From: Verrucomicrobiota bacterium
GTDB taxonomy: Bacteria; Verrucomicrobiota; Verrucomicrobiia; Limisphaerales; CANJSG01
Length of the DNA stretch: 34,881 nt
Direction of reading: 5' to 3'
Assembly (NCBI GenBank): GCA_947476875.1
Contig: CANJSG010000015.1
Location: 1-34,881 of the forward strand
The notes beneath the pieces are model-generated. The model had not been told where the DNA came from. It made no database searches and worked only from the letters and a program-made list of their open reading frames with translations. How positions within the stretch are numbered: position 1 is the stretch's first letter; each line of letters opens with the position of its first letter. Both the position numbers and the translations under genes were made by a program. This document shows, piece after piece, positions 7,519 through 16,265 of this stretch.

Positions 7519-8337
7519 AATGTCGTTTCCGCCGGCTTCGACTTCCGCGATTGGAACGGATACCAGCGCTGGACTGGCCACGTTTGTGTCGTTGGTCTTG
7601 AGCGGCGCTTCCCCGAGGAGGTGCGGCCAACGCTGGCGGAAGAAGTTGGTCGTGCTCTCGTTGGCCCGTTGGATCATTTCGCGTTCAGCCGGCGTTCTGG
7701 CGGTGGATGGATCGATCAAACTCGCCTCTATCGGCATCGCGACTGCGCTACTGGGAGGCCAGTTGGTGCTGCTAGACACAAGAATGGATGGCACATCCAA
7801 TTCCACAGCTCCCGACAGCAGATCAATCGTCTCAAGAGACTTGTCTGTCGGAGGCATGGTCTCGGATATTTTTATCTGAGCGGAAACAAGAAAATGATAT
7901 TCTCCGATAGCAGTTACACGGAGATATTTGGAAAGGTTAAATCGAACCGTTGAAACCATTCTAGGCTCAATCACATAGGGAGGTGCTAAGACAAAACCCT
8001 GGTTAAGAGATACGTTTAAATCGCGAAAGTTGATGAAAGCTACCCGTCCTCCATTCATCGTTCCTCCATCGAGAGTCACGTAACGAGGACCTGAACCGCT
8101 CAAAAACACACCATTGGTGCCGGTGTTCTTGAGCTGAACGTAGCCAATCAACGTTTTCTGACCATCAAGGTCCTCCCATTGCATGCACAACCCAAGCTCG
8201 AGACCTTTCACTGGGCTTCCGAATTTGGAAGCAAGACCTTGAGCGTCGCCGGGCATCATGAGTCGCGCTACGGGCCCGCCAAAGATTGAATGAGCTCCCA
8301 ATATTACATTCAACAATAATACACTAAAAAAGCGCAT
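7426..8337 (-). CDS. Hypothetical secreted protein with C-terminal membrane anchor
   Basis: A 303-residue protein not recognised as any named family. It has an N-terminal signal peptide (MRFFSVLLLNVILGAHS) and, at the C terminus, a hydrophobic helix (WWIAGGVVATTAAVGFAVY) followed by an Arg-rich tail, an architecture like surface-sorting or tail-anchor signals. The middle looks beta-rich (YVQLKNTGTNGVFL). It begins 4 bp after the stop of the upstream - strand gene, so they form an operon; an alternative ATG at 8355 would overlap that stop. Base composition is clearly lower in GC than the flanks (19 G/C in 8281-8340 by hand count). Its stop codon lies in sequence that reads as sulfatase on the other strand. 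Confidence 0.6.
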   Translation of the reverse strand: MRFFSVLLLNVILGAHSIFGGPVARLMMPGDAQGLASKFGSPVKGLELGLCMQWEDLDGQKTLIGYVQLKNTGTNGVFLSGSGPRYVTLDGGTMNGGRVAFINFRDLNVSLNQGFVLAPPYVIEPRMVSTVRFNLSKYLRVTAIGEYHFLVSAQIKISETMPPTDKSLETIDLLSGAVELDVPSILVSSSTNWPPSSAVAMPIEASLIDPSTARTPAEREMIQRANESTTNFFRQRWPHLLGEAPLKTNDTNVASPALVSVPIAEVEAGGNDISRWWIAGGVVATTAAVGFAVYRRARNRSRS

Positions 8338-8341
8338 GCTA

Positions 8342-10036
8342 TTATTGTTCAACATGAATTTTTGTCCAAGTTGGGAACTCGTTCGTAGATTCAAATCCAC
8401 TAACGTTCCATGAATCAAAGGATAATACTCCAATTCCGCTGGAAGGTCTTTCGTAAATCCAATGCCAAAACCAGTAGTTCTTCGCAATTGGGACATACGT
8501 GCTCGGGTGCGCGTCAGTTTTGAATATTACCCATGTTTCAAACGTATCAAGCACCTGCGCTCTAACAGCAGAAGCAGCAATTGGCATCTCGGGTGAATCA
8601 CGAAGAATTCGACCACGATCAGGATCCACCGAGTTTGAAAAATTCCCAAAATCAGCCGCACTTGGATACGGAGCACTAAGGTCTAGGCGGTCTTGGAACG
8701 AACGAAACTCTTCAGGGATCACAAGCCCATCAGCATTTCGTTGCTCTCTAAAACTTGAAGCAATCTTCTGAAAAAAGAGAAAATCTGTTTCAAGAAAACC
8801 AAGCTCCCTACGTGTAGTCACAGTTGCCAAATAACCATTAATCTCTCCGCTTGAATTTAAGGGCGCCTGAATTCGAGTCAACTTTACCCCATCTGCTGAG
8901 CTTACGCTTGGAAGTGGGGCTATGACGCCATTTCTATGGGCTTTCTCTTTACAGTATGGCTTTGAAACTGTGAAACTTGTTTTCTGGGAAAACTCAAGGC
9001 CCTTAATCTTAACTTTGCATGTAACAGTAGGATTCGCACTGGCTCCAAGCCAAGCGAATGTGATCGTTGAATTTGTTTTGACCGTCAGAGGAATTTTGAA
9101 GAACCCATTTGTATTGACCAGTTGGACCTCTTTTACGGCATCTCCATCCACGACCCATTCGTAGCTCTCAACCGGCGGAGGGTTTGCGCCGCCCAAAACG
9201 CATCCAAGCGTGACAAACTGCCCCGCCCAGACAGTTGTTGTTTCCTTTGAAATGTCATCGCCCCAGAACCACGGATTCTCGGAGTCGGGAATCAGAATTT
9301 GCGGCGGGTGGGTGGTGCCTGATACTGAAAACCGGAAATCGTTATTTCCAGGGACCGAGACTTGGGCGATAAACTTCTGATTTGCCGATGTTGGGAAAAC
9401 CGCATACCCCGACGCATCTTGATAATTTCCATTTACCTTGATGCCAGCCACAGAAATTTGGTTTCCGGTTGCCTGATCAGTCGCTGTAACCATCGCTTTT
9501 AACGGCTGGATATCGGAAGGATCCCCAGTGGTCGACAGGATTGTCGAATCAATGTTTGGGTCGGTGGGTGGTTGCCATCCGCCGCCATTTGCATCTCCCA
9601 CCAACAACTCTGCATGGGAATTGACTGTAACCAACGACATCTCAACACCTGTTGTCCAAAAGACAGTGGAACAAACTGGAACAAGATTGAGCGGATAGCT
9701 AGCCGCTGGACCGTCGTAGGTCAGCGAGTTGAATTGCCATTCGCGGGAAAGCGAGCTGCCGGAATCCCACCAGACTGTTTCACGCCGAAAGTCTCCGTAT
9801 CGGACGAAATACTCATCAAAGTTCATCGTCGAATAGACTTCCTCGATTTTTCCAGGCTCCGATTTCTGTTCGAACGACGACCTGGTGACCAAATATGTCG
9901 GCGACTGATAGAGATCCACAACCGAGTGGTGGTAGCGTGTCTCAACCTGAAACGGGACGGCATCGGCGACAGCGCTCTGTAGGGTCGCAAGCGAAACTGC
10001 TCCAACCAATAGTCCTAGATAAGCTTGTGAAGTCAT
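8342..10036 (-). CDS. Hypothetical secreted protein, beta-rich
   Basis: A 564-residue protein starting at ATG 10036 with a signal peptide (MTSQAYLGLLVGAVSLATLQ, cleavage probably after AVADA). I do not recognise the family. About residues 240-365 look like an Ig- or PKD-like beta module (GQFVTLGCVLGG, YEWVVDGD, VTCKVKIKG). The C-terminal third contains FETWVIFKTDAHPSTYVPI and is rich in Trp and Phe. No catalytic motif was seen. It is the first gene of a two-gene - strand operon in the AT-richer block and may be a cell-surface or secreted structural protein. Codon and base use differ from the neighbours, consistent with acquisition. Confidence 0.6.
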   Translation of the reverse strand: MTSQAYLGLLVGAVSLATLQSAVADAVPFQVETRYHHSVVDLYQSPTYLVTRSSFEQKSEPGKIEEVYSTMNFDEYFVRYGDFRRETVWWDSGSSLSREWQFNSLTYDGPAASYPLNLVPVCSTVFWTTGVEMSLVTVNSHAELLVGDANGGGWQPPTDPNIDSTILSTTGDPSDIQPLKAMVTATDQATGNQISVAGIKVNGNYQDASGYAVFPTSANQKFIAQVSVPGNNDFRFSVSGTTHPPQILIPDSENPWFWGDDISKETTTVWAGQFVTLGCVLGGANPPPVESYEWVVDGDAVKEVQLVNTNGFFKIPLTVKTNSTITFAWLGASANPTVTCKVKIKGLEFSQKTSFTVSKPYCKEKAHRNGVIAPLPSVSSADGVKLTRIQAPLNSSGEINGYLATVTTRRELGFLETDFLFFQKIASSFREQRNADGLVIPEEFRSFQDRLDLSAPYPSAADFGNFSNSVDPDRGRILRDSPEMPIAASAVRAQVLDTFETWVIFKTDAHPSTYVPIAKNYWFWHWIYERPSSGIGVLSFDSWNVSGFESTNEFPTWTKIHVEQ

Positions 10037-10174
10037 AACAGCGGCGTCCTTGGGTTATTCCTCTGTTACCAAGCTCCGTCCGCTCGAGCAAGTCCTAAAT
10101 CGATTCTATCACAACCTCTACTCAACCATCATTCCCGACTGGCCGAGGTTGAAAATGAAAGGAACAACCTACAT

Positions 10175-10531
10175 ATGCCGACCATCATTAATTCATCCCT
10201 CGTTCTGGAAGATTCACAGCGCATCACCCAAGTTTGGGAAGCCAATACGGACTTCAAGCTGGGGGCCATAACACTCGCCAAGTTCAAGGAGGTCAAAGAC
10301 GGGCTTGATTCCACCCTTGGAGAGATCGAAACCGGAGAAATGGAACTAACCGCACTCAAAAACAAACGCGATTCCCTTGCTTCGGAACTGAGCGAACTCG
10401 TTACCCGGACCAAATCCGGCTTCCGCGCCACCTACGGTCCCGATTCCACCCAATACGAACAGGCCGGCGGCACCCGCAAGAGCGAACGGGCCAAACCCAC
10501 TCGCAAACCCAAAGCGGAAACCGTGAAATAG
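10175..10531 (+). CDS. Small coiled-coil protein of unknown function
   Basis: A 118-residue soluble protein. Residues about 45-85 form a likely coiled coil with heptad-like leucines (DGLDSTLGEIETGEMELTAL). The C terminus is highly basic (KSERAKPTRKPKAETVK), suggesting contact with nucleic acid or another acidic partner. A Shine-Dalgarno-like AAAGGA lies about 11 nt before ATG 10175. It is divergent from the secreted pair, with 138 bp between the start codons, and has intermediate GC. No family was recognised. Confidence 0.55.
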   Translation: MPTIINSSLVLEDSQRITQVWEANTDFKLGAITLAKFKEVKDGLDSTLGEIETGEMELTALKNKRDSLASELSELVTRTKSGFRATYGPDSTQYEQAGGTRKSERAKPTRKPKAETVK

Positions 10532-10622
10532 TTCTGCTCTTCCGCTCAGCGACTACTTCGTCGGGTGCTTCGTGGGGAACGCCTGCACCTTCTTCGGGGC
10601 GCAAGGGTCGTGCCCGGTGCCT

Positions 10623-10656
10623 TGAACGGCGTGGAAACCCACGTTCACGCCGTTCA
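10623..10656. repeat. Perfect 11-bp inverted repeat (stem-loop) in intergenic DNA
   Basis: TGAACGGCGTG (10623-10633) is exactly complementary to CACGCCGTTCA (10646-10656) with a 12-nt loop. It lies in the 190 bp between the small coiled-coil gene and the large CRTAC1 gene, 66 bp before the latter's start. There is no T-run on either side, so it is not a standard intrinsic terminator. It could be an operator, an RNA leader element or a repeat remnant. Confidence 0.5.
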
Positions 10657-10721
10657 GGCAGCCCGAACCTCCAAACGGCTCTGGAATTTTCCGGTCGTTC
10701 CGCCACCTTCCGGACGTATCC

Positions 10722-13700
10722 ATGAAGTTCCCCGCCCTCGCCACGACGTCGTTTGTCCTCGGCCTCGCTTTGCCGCTCGCCGCGGCCACATGGGAATCCG
10801 GCCAGGGTTTCCGCTCGATGGCCTCGGCGCCGGCCGGCACGGGCAAGACGGGCTTCACGCTCATGCCGAATACCGCGCTCGGCATCGGCTACACCAACTA
10901 CCTCGCCTACGACACGTCGGTCACCAATCACAACTACCTCAACGGCTCGGGCGTGGCGCTCGGGGACTACGACGGCGACGGCCGGCCGGACATCTACTTC
11001 TGCAACAAGAGCGGACGCACCGCGCTGTATCGCAATCTGGGGAACTGGAAGTTCGAGGACGTGACGGAGAAGGCCGGCGTCCTGCTCGACAACTACATGG
11101 CCAACGGCGCCGTCTTCGCCGACGTCAACGGCGACGGCAAACCGGACCTGCTCGTTTCGGGCTTCGGAACCTCCAACCAGCTTTTCATCAACCGGGGTGA
11201 CGGCACGTTCACCAACATGACCGAAGCCGCCGGGCTGAAGTCGAAGAACGGCTGCCAGTCGTTCGCCCTCGCCGACATCGACGGCAACGGCTCGCTCGAC
11301 CTCTACGTGGCCAACTACGGCGCGATGTCCGTCCTGCGCAGCGGCGGCGAGATCAGCATCCGCACGGTCAACGGCAAGTCCACCCCGTCCGGCCGCTTCG
11401 CGAACCGCATCCGCATCATCGACGGCAAGATGATCGAGCTCGGCGAACCGCACTTCCTCTACCGCAACGACGGCAAGGGGAACTTCACCGCCGCCAGCTG
11501 GAGGGACGGCACTTTCCTCGACGAGGAAGGCCGGCCGCTCTCGTTCCCCCCGATGGACATGGGCCTCTCCGCCGCGTTCCACGACCTCAACGGCGACGGC
11601 GCCCCCGACCTCTATGTCTGCAACGATTTCCAGACCCCCGACCGCATCTGGCTGAACGACGGGAAGGGACACTTCCGCGCGATCCCGCGTCCGGCCATCC
11701 GCGCCACGCCGCACTTCTCGATGGGCGTGGACTTCGCCGACATCGACCGCGACGGCCACGTCGACTTCTTCGTCTGCGACATGCTCAGCCGGTTTCATTC
11801 GCTGCGCATGACGCAGTCGAACTCCGAGCCGCCGCCGCGCAGCCACACGTTCGAGCCGGATTCGGAACGCCCGCAGAACCGGCGCAACTCGCTCTTCCGC
11901 TCGCGTGGCGACGGCACCTACGCGGACATCGCGCAGTTCGCCGGCGTGGACGCGAGCGACTGGTCGTGGTGCCCCGTGTTCCTCGATGTCGACCTAGACG
12001 GCTACGAGGACCTCCTGATCAGCAACGGCCACGCCTACGACACCCAGGACCTCGACATGAACGACAAGGTGCGCTCGCTCGGAAACAGCCGCACGCCTCG
12101 GCAGAGCTACGAACTGCTCCGCATGTATCCCGCGCTGGCCACGCCCAATGTCCTCTTCCGCAACCGCGGCGACCGCACGTTCGAGGAAGTCGGCGAACAA
12201 TGGGGCTTCAACTCCAAGCTCGTCACCCACGGCGTCGCCCTCGCGGACCTCGATGGCGATGGTGATCTCGACGTGGTGGCGAACACGTTCAACGGCCCGC
12301 CGCTCATCTACCGCAACGATTCCCCCGCCCCGCGTATCGCCGTGCAGCTTCGCGGCAATTCGCCGAACACCGCCGGCATCGGAGCCAAGATCCGCGTCCT
12401 CGGCGGGCCCGTTCCGCAGTCCCAGGAAATGATCGCCGGCGGACGCTACCTCTCCGGCGACCAGCCCATCCGGACCTTTGCCGCCGGCAAGGCCACAGCG
12501 CTGTCCATTGAAGTCACGTGGCGCAACGGGACGATCAGCCGGGTGCCCGATGCGAAACCGAACCGCCTTTACGAAGTGGACGAAGCTGGGGCCCAGGCCG
12601 AGCCCTCAGTCGCCACCGCCGCCAAACCGGTGCCCCTGTTTCAAGATGTGTCCGAGGCGCTCAACCATCGCCATACGGACAGGCCGTTCGACGACCTGGC
12701 GCGCCAGCCACTGCTCTTCCGCAAACTCAGCCAGGGCGGTCCCGCGCTGGCCGTCGTCGATCTCGATGGCGATGGCCGCGACGATCTGATAATCGGTTCC
12801 GGCGCGGGCGGAAAGTTGGCGGCCTTCCGTAGCGAAGGAGCCGGCAAGTTCTCCCCCCTTTCCGCTCCCGCGCTCGATGCGGTGGTCGTGCGGGACCAGA
12901 CGGGAATCGCCGCGTGGCGCAGCGGTGGCGTGGCCCATGTCCTTGTCGCCAGCTCGAACTACGAGGACGGCGACACGTCGGCTCCAAGCCTTGTGGAGAT
13001 CACGTTCTCGAAGGATGCGACAACTTCGAAGCCGATCGCGTTGCCGCTCCCGAAGTCGATCGGACCGCTTGCACTCGGTGAACTGACAGGCGGCACTCCG
13101 GTCCTGTTCGTCGGCGGGAGCGTTCTTCCGGGGCGTTATCCGGAAGCGGACAAGTCGATGCTCCTCCGTCGCCAACCGGACGGTTCGTGGATCATCGACG
13201 CACCCAACTCGGCCAAGCTGGCCGGCCTCGGGATCACCCGCGCGGCCGTTTTCGCGGACTTGAATGGCGACGGTCAATCGGATCTCGTGGTCGCGACGGA
13301 GTGGGGCGCCGTCCGGGTGTTCCTCAACCGCGCCGGCGTTCTCGAGGATGCGACCCAAGCCCTTGGGCTGGGCGCCATCACCGGCTGGTGGCAGAGCCTC
13401 GCGATCCTCGATGCCGACGGCGACGGCCGCCTCGACATCGTCGCGGGGAACTGGGGACTGAACAGCGGCTACCGCGCGACGCCGCAGAATCCCGCCGGCC
13501 TGTTCTTCGGCGACATCGGGGGACTCGGTGCGATGGATCTCGTCGAATACTATTCCGAACTGACTCCCGGCACACTCGCGCCGCGCCGTTCGTTGGCCGC
13601 GCTCGCGAGTGCGATGCCCTTCCTGCGCGACACGTATGCGGACGCCAACTCCTTCTCCAAGGCCCGCCTGCCGGAGCTCTTGGGTCCACGCGGCAAATCC

Positions 13701-14318
13701 GCGCGCAACCTCACCGTAAACACTCTCGCTTCGACCGTTTTTCTGAACCGTGGCGACCACTTCGAAGCGCGCCCTCTTCCCAACGAAGCGCAGCTCTCCC
13801 CGGCCATGGGATTGGCCGCTTTTGACGCCGACGGGGATGGCCTCGACGATCTGGTGATCGCCCAGAATTTTTTTCCGCTTCATCCCGAGCAATCGCGCCT
13901 GGATGCCGGCCGAAGCCTGCTCCTGATCAACCGGCGCAACGGCGACTTCGCCCCGATGGCGGGCGCGAACTCGGGCCTCATCATCTACGGCGAGCAACGC
14001 GCCGTCGGCGTCGGCGACTTCGCGGGCGACGGCAAACCTTCGCTGTCCATCACCCAGAACGGCGACGCCACACGGCTTCTCCTGAACCGAAACGGCAACC
14101 ACTGGCTGCACGTGCGCACCTCTGAAACCGGCATCGGAATCGGGGCGACGGTCGTTCCAGTCTCGATGGACGGAAAGCCCACCGGACCCGCGAGAACCCT
14201 TGGATCGGCTGGTGTTTGGATCGGCGGCATAAGCCCCGCCGCCGTCCGGGTCACGATGCCCGGCGGCAAAGCCGTGATCATTCCCACCGCCGGCAAAGAC
14301 GTGATCAAGCTGCCCTGA
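10722..14318 (+). CDS. Large secreted CRTAC1/FG-GAP (VCBS) repeat protein with ASPIC/UnbV domain
   Basis: A 1198-residue exported protein with a signal peptide ending near AAA-TWES. It is built from repeated FG-GAP beta-propeller blades, each with a calcium-binding DxDxDG-type loop: DYDGDGRPD, DVNGDGKPD, DIDGNGSLD, DLNGDGAPD, DVDLDGYED, DLDGDGDLD in the first half and DLDGDGRDD, DLNGDGQSD, DADGDGRLD, DADGDGLDD in the second. An ASPIC/UnbV-type segment (IAVQLRGNSPNTAGIGAKIR) lies near residue 535, between the halves, and a shorter related segment closes the protein. So it is a tandem of two propeller units. Such proteins are surface or periplasmic binding scaffolds; no enzymatic site is visible. 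The start at 10722 gives a clean signal peptide. Confidence 0.9.
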   Translation: MKFPALATTSFVLGLALPLAAATWESGQGFRSMASAPAGTGKTGFTLMPNTALGIGYTNYLAYDTSVTNHNYLNGSGVALGDYDGDGRPDIYFCNKSGRTALYRNLGNWKFEDVTEKAGVLLDNYMANGAVFADVNGDGKPDLLVSGFGTSNQLFINRGDGTFTNMTEAAGLKSKNGCQSFALADIDGNGSLDLYVANYGAMSVLRSGGEISIRTVNGKSTPSGRFANRIRIIDGKMIELGEPHFLYRNDGKGNFTAASWRDGTFLDEEGRPLSFPPMDMGLSAAFHDLNGDGAPDLYVCNDFQTPDRIWLNDGKGHFRAIPRPAIRATPHFSMGVDFADIDRDGHVDFFVCDMLSRFHSLRMTQSNSEPPPRSHTFEPDSERPQNRRNSLFRSRGDGTYADIAQFAGVDASDWSWCPVFLDVDLDGYEDLLISNGHAYDTQDLDMNDKVRSLGNSRTPRQSYELLRMYPALATPNVLFRNRGDRTFEEVGEQWGFNSKLVTHGVALADLDGDGDLDVVANTFNGPPLIYRNDSPAPRIAVQLRGNSPNTAGIGAKIRVLGGPVPQSQEMIAGGRYLSGDQPIRTFAAGKATALSIEVTWRNGTISRVPDAKPNRLYEVDEAGAQAEPSVATAAKPVPLFQDVSEALNHRHTDRPFDDLARQPLLFRKLSQGGPALAVVDLDGDGRDDLIIGSGAGGKLAAFRSEGAGKFSPLSAPALDAVVVRDQTGIAAWRSGGVAHVLVASSNYEDGDTSAPSLVEITFSKDATTSKPIALPLPKSIGPLALGELTGGTPVLFVGGSVLPGRYPEADKSMLLRRQPDGSWIIDAPNSAKLAGLGITRAAVFADLNGDGQSDLVVATEWGAVRVFLNRAGVLEDATQALGLGAITGWWQSLAILDADGDGRLDIVAGNWGLNSGYRATPQNPAGLFFGDIGGLGAMDLVEYYSELTPGTLAPRRSLAALASAMPFLRDTYADANSFSKARLPELLGPRGKSARNLTVNTLASTVFLNRGDHFEARPLPNEAQLSPAMGLAAFDADGDGLDDLVIAQNFFPLHPEQSRLDAGRSLLLINRRNGDFAPMAGANSGLIIYGEQRAVGVGDFAGDGKPSLSITQNGDATRLLLNRNGNHWLHVRTSETGIGIGATVVPVSMDGKPTGPARTLGSAGVWIGGISPAAVRVTMPGGKAVIIPTAGKDVIKLP

Positions 14319-14348
14319 GCAGAAAGCCAGGAAGGAAACCGAACACCC

Positions 14349-15263
14349 CTATTTGGCGCCGGACGGGCCGGGGGGAACCGGGTTCGTGGTCGTCGCCGTT
14401 CGCGAGGCGTTCATGGCTTTGGCCAAGGCCTGAAGCGCATTGGGCATGTCGGGACGCAGTTTGAGGGCGGCGTTTAACGAGTTGGTCGCCTTCTGCAGAT
14501 TTCCCAACGACATCTGGGCGACACCAAGATTGACGAGGGCCTCGGCGTAGTCGGGCTGCAGACGGACGGCCTCGTCGAATCGTTTGGCGGCCTCGGCATA
14601 CTTCCGCTGCCGGGCGAGGGCGGTGCCGAGATTGTTGTATCCGGACGCGGTGTCGGGCCGGAGTTCGATGACGGATTCGAGCAGCGGGATGGCATCGTCG
14701 AACCGTTTCAGGCTGACGTAGAGATTGCCGAGGTTGTTCTTGGCTTCGGCATAGCCCGGAAAGATCTCGATGGCCCGGAGGTAGTTCGTGATCGCCTCGC
14801 TGATGCGGCCGGCGCGGGCATAGACGGCGCCCCGGCTAAAGAAGATGTCCTCGTCCTCCGGCGAATACTCCAAGGCCTTCTCATAACGGGCCATGGCCTC
14901 CTCCGTCCGCCCTTCTTCGAAGAGCCTCGCGCCTTCATTGACCAGCGCCGTCGCCTTTTCCTTGGCAGTTCCCGGCGGCGGCGGGGTGCTCGGCTCACCC
15001 TTCGGCGGAAGGTCCTGCATCGCGGTCGAGGCGGGCATCCGGGACTCCCCGGGGGCCGCGGACGCCGGCGACTCCTGGGCGCGGTTCCCGTTTGCAGGCG
15101 AAGACGGCGCCGGTGCGATCGGCCGCGCCGGCAGCAGCATCCAAATGATCAGGCCGGTGAGGACGATCATCGGCAGACCTACCGTGATGAACACCACCAC
15201 GCCGGACGACCGGGCAGCGGCATTGCCATGTTTCGCCTTCGGCGCGGACTTCTTGGAGCTCAC
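14349..15263 (-). CDS. Membrane-anchored TPR protein
   Basis: About 304 residues from GTG 15263 (a TTG at 15299 is an alternative; no ATG is available in frame). A basic N terminus is followed by one transmembrane helix (VVVFITVGLPMIVLTGLIIW), a Pro/Ala-rich periplasmic linker, and then at least five tetratricopeptide repeats, for example AKNNLGNLYVSLKRFDDAI, GYNNLGTALARQRKYAEAA and ALVNLGVAQMSLGNLQKA. TPR arrays hold protein partners. It converges on the large CRTAC1 gene with a 30-bp gap and is divergent from the pseudopilin-like gene. Proteins of this kind often accompany CRTAC1 proteins in PVC bacteria, but a functional link here is inference. Confidence 0.82.
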   Translation of the reverse strand: MSSKKSAPKAKHGNAAARSSGVVVFITVGLPMIVLTGLIIWMLLPARPIAPAPSSPANGNRAQESPASAAPGESRMPASTAMQDLPPKGEPSTPPPPGTAKEKATALVNEGARLFEEGRTEEAMARYEKALEYSPEDEDIFFSRGAVYARAGRISEAITNYLRAIEIFPGYAEAKNNLGNLYVSLKRFDDAIPLLESVIELRPDTASGYNNLGTALARQRKYAEAAKRFDEAVRLQPDYAEALVNLGVAQMSLGNLQKATNSLNAALKLRPDMPNALQALAKAMNASRTATTTNPVPPGPSGAK

Positions 15264-15395
15264 CAGGGCAGTTTCAGACCTGCACCAGCTCACGGGCAAA
15301 AGGTTTTTTGAGTATGTGCATCACAACGCACGCACCGGACATCCAGCCTGGCAGTGGACAGGGAATCGGCCGTGGCTAATGTCTCCCGCAGTTCC

Positions 15396-16265
15396 ATGCG
15401 ACTCCGTCCGGCAATTTGGCAGTCCCTTGATCCCGTCCCGCCACGGTCAGGTCCTCACGGCTTCACGCTGACAGAACTCCTGGTCGTCATCGCGATCATC
15501 GGCATCCTCGCGGCCCTGCTGCTGCCCACGCTGTCGGGAGCGCGGGAACGGGCACTGCGCACAGCTTGCCAGAACAATCTCAAACAGCTCCAGACGTGCT
15601 GGAACATGTATGCCCACGACAACGACAACAGCGTGGCCCCGAACAATTTCGTGAACTACAACACGGGCCCGGCTCTCGCGCGCCAGCTGACGTGGTGCGC
15701 CGGAGAAACCCGTTACGACACGGAACCGTCGGCGCTCAAAAACGGTGTTCTGTGGACGTATAACACCAGTGCGGCGATCTACCACTGCCCGGCGGATACT
15801 TCAAAGGTGGTCGATCGCATCACCGGACTGCCGGTGGAGATACCAAGGACGCGGAGCTACAACATGAACGGAACCGTCGGCTGCACGGCCACCCCGTGGG
15901 TCTCGGTCTACACCAAGGTTTCGCAGATGCGCCAACCCCCGCCGTCCAATGTCTTCGTGTTCACCGAAGTCCACGAGGACTGCATCGTGGATGCCCACTT
16001 CGGGACCGCCCCGCCCACCAACCCATGGATGTATGATCAAAGCCTACCCCAGGAGACTTGGGGTGAAATCCCATCCGACCGGCACAACCGGGGCTCGAAC
16101 TTCTCCTTTGCGGACGGCCATGTGGAGCGGTGGCGCTGGAAGACCAGGAAGTCTCCGGGCATCTGGGGCCGACCTGTTTCAGGACCCGATGAACTCGAGG
16201 ACCTGCGACGACTCCAGAAGGCGATTTGCCCGGGCCCTTGGGAAGGCGTCGGCTGGCCCTATTGA
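15396..16265 (+). CDS. Prepilin-type N-terminal methylation / H-X9-DG domain protein
   Basis: A 289-residue pseudopilin-like protein from ATG 15396; a GTG at 15354 would add 14 residues. The type IV prepilin signal is [20 protein letters not shown], with cleavage after Gly and the conserved Glu at +5, followed by LKQLQ and YAHDND as in this family. The C-terminal signature H-X9-DG is exact: His, NRGSNFSFA, Asp-Gly (about 16084-16119), followed by HVERW. Such proteins are abundant in Verrucomicrobia and Planctomycetes and are processed by a prepilin peptidase, probably assembling into or interacting with a type II secretion-like filament. The stop overlaps the convergent CRTAC1 gene by 7 bp. 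Confidence 0.88.
   Translation: MRLRPAIWQSLDPVPPRSGPHGFTLTELLVVIAIIGILAALLLPTLSGARERALRTACQNNLKQLQTCWNMYAHDNDNSVAPNNFVNYNTGPALARQLTWCAGETRYDTEPSALKNGVLWTYNTSAAIYHCPADTSKVVDRITGLPVEIPRTRSYNMNGTVGCTATPWVSVYTKVSQMRQPPPSNVFVFTEVHEDCIVDAHFGTAPPTNPWMYDQSLPQETWGEIPSDRHNRGSNFSFADGHVERWRWKTRKSPGIWGRPVSGPDELEDLRRLQKAICPGPWEGVGWPY

Noticed and set aside
10623-10656. Hairpin as an intrinsic terminator for the small coiled-coil gene
   Set aside because: No T-run follows on either strand, so the standard terminator criterion is not met; it was kept only as a repeat.
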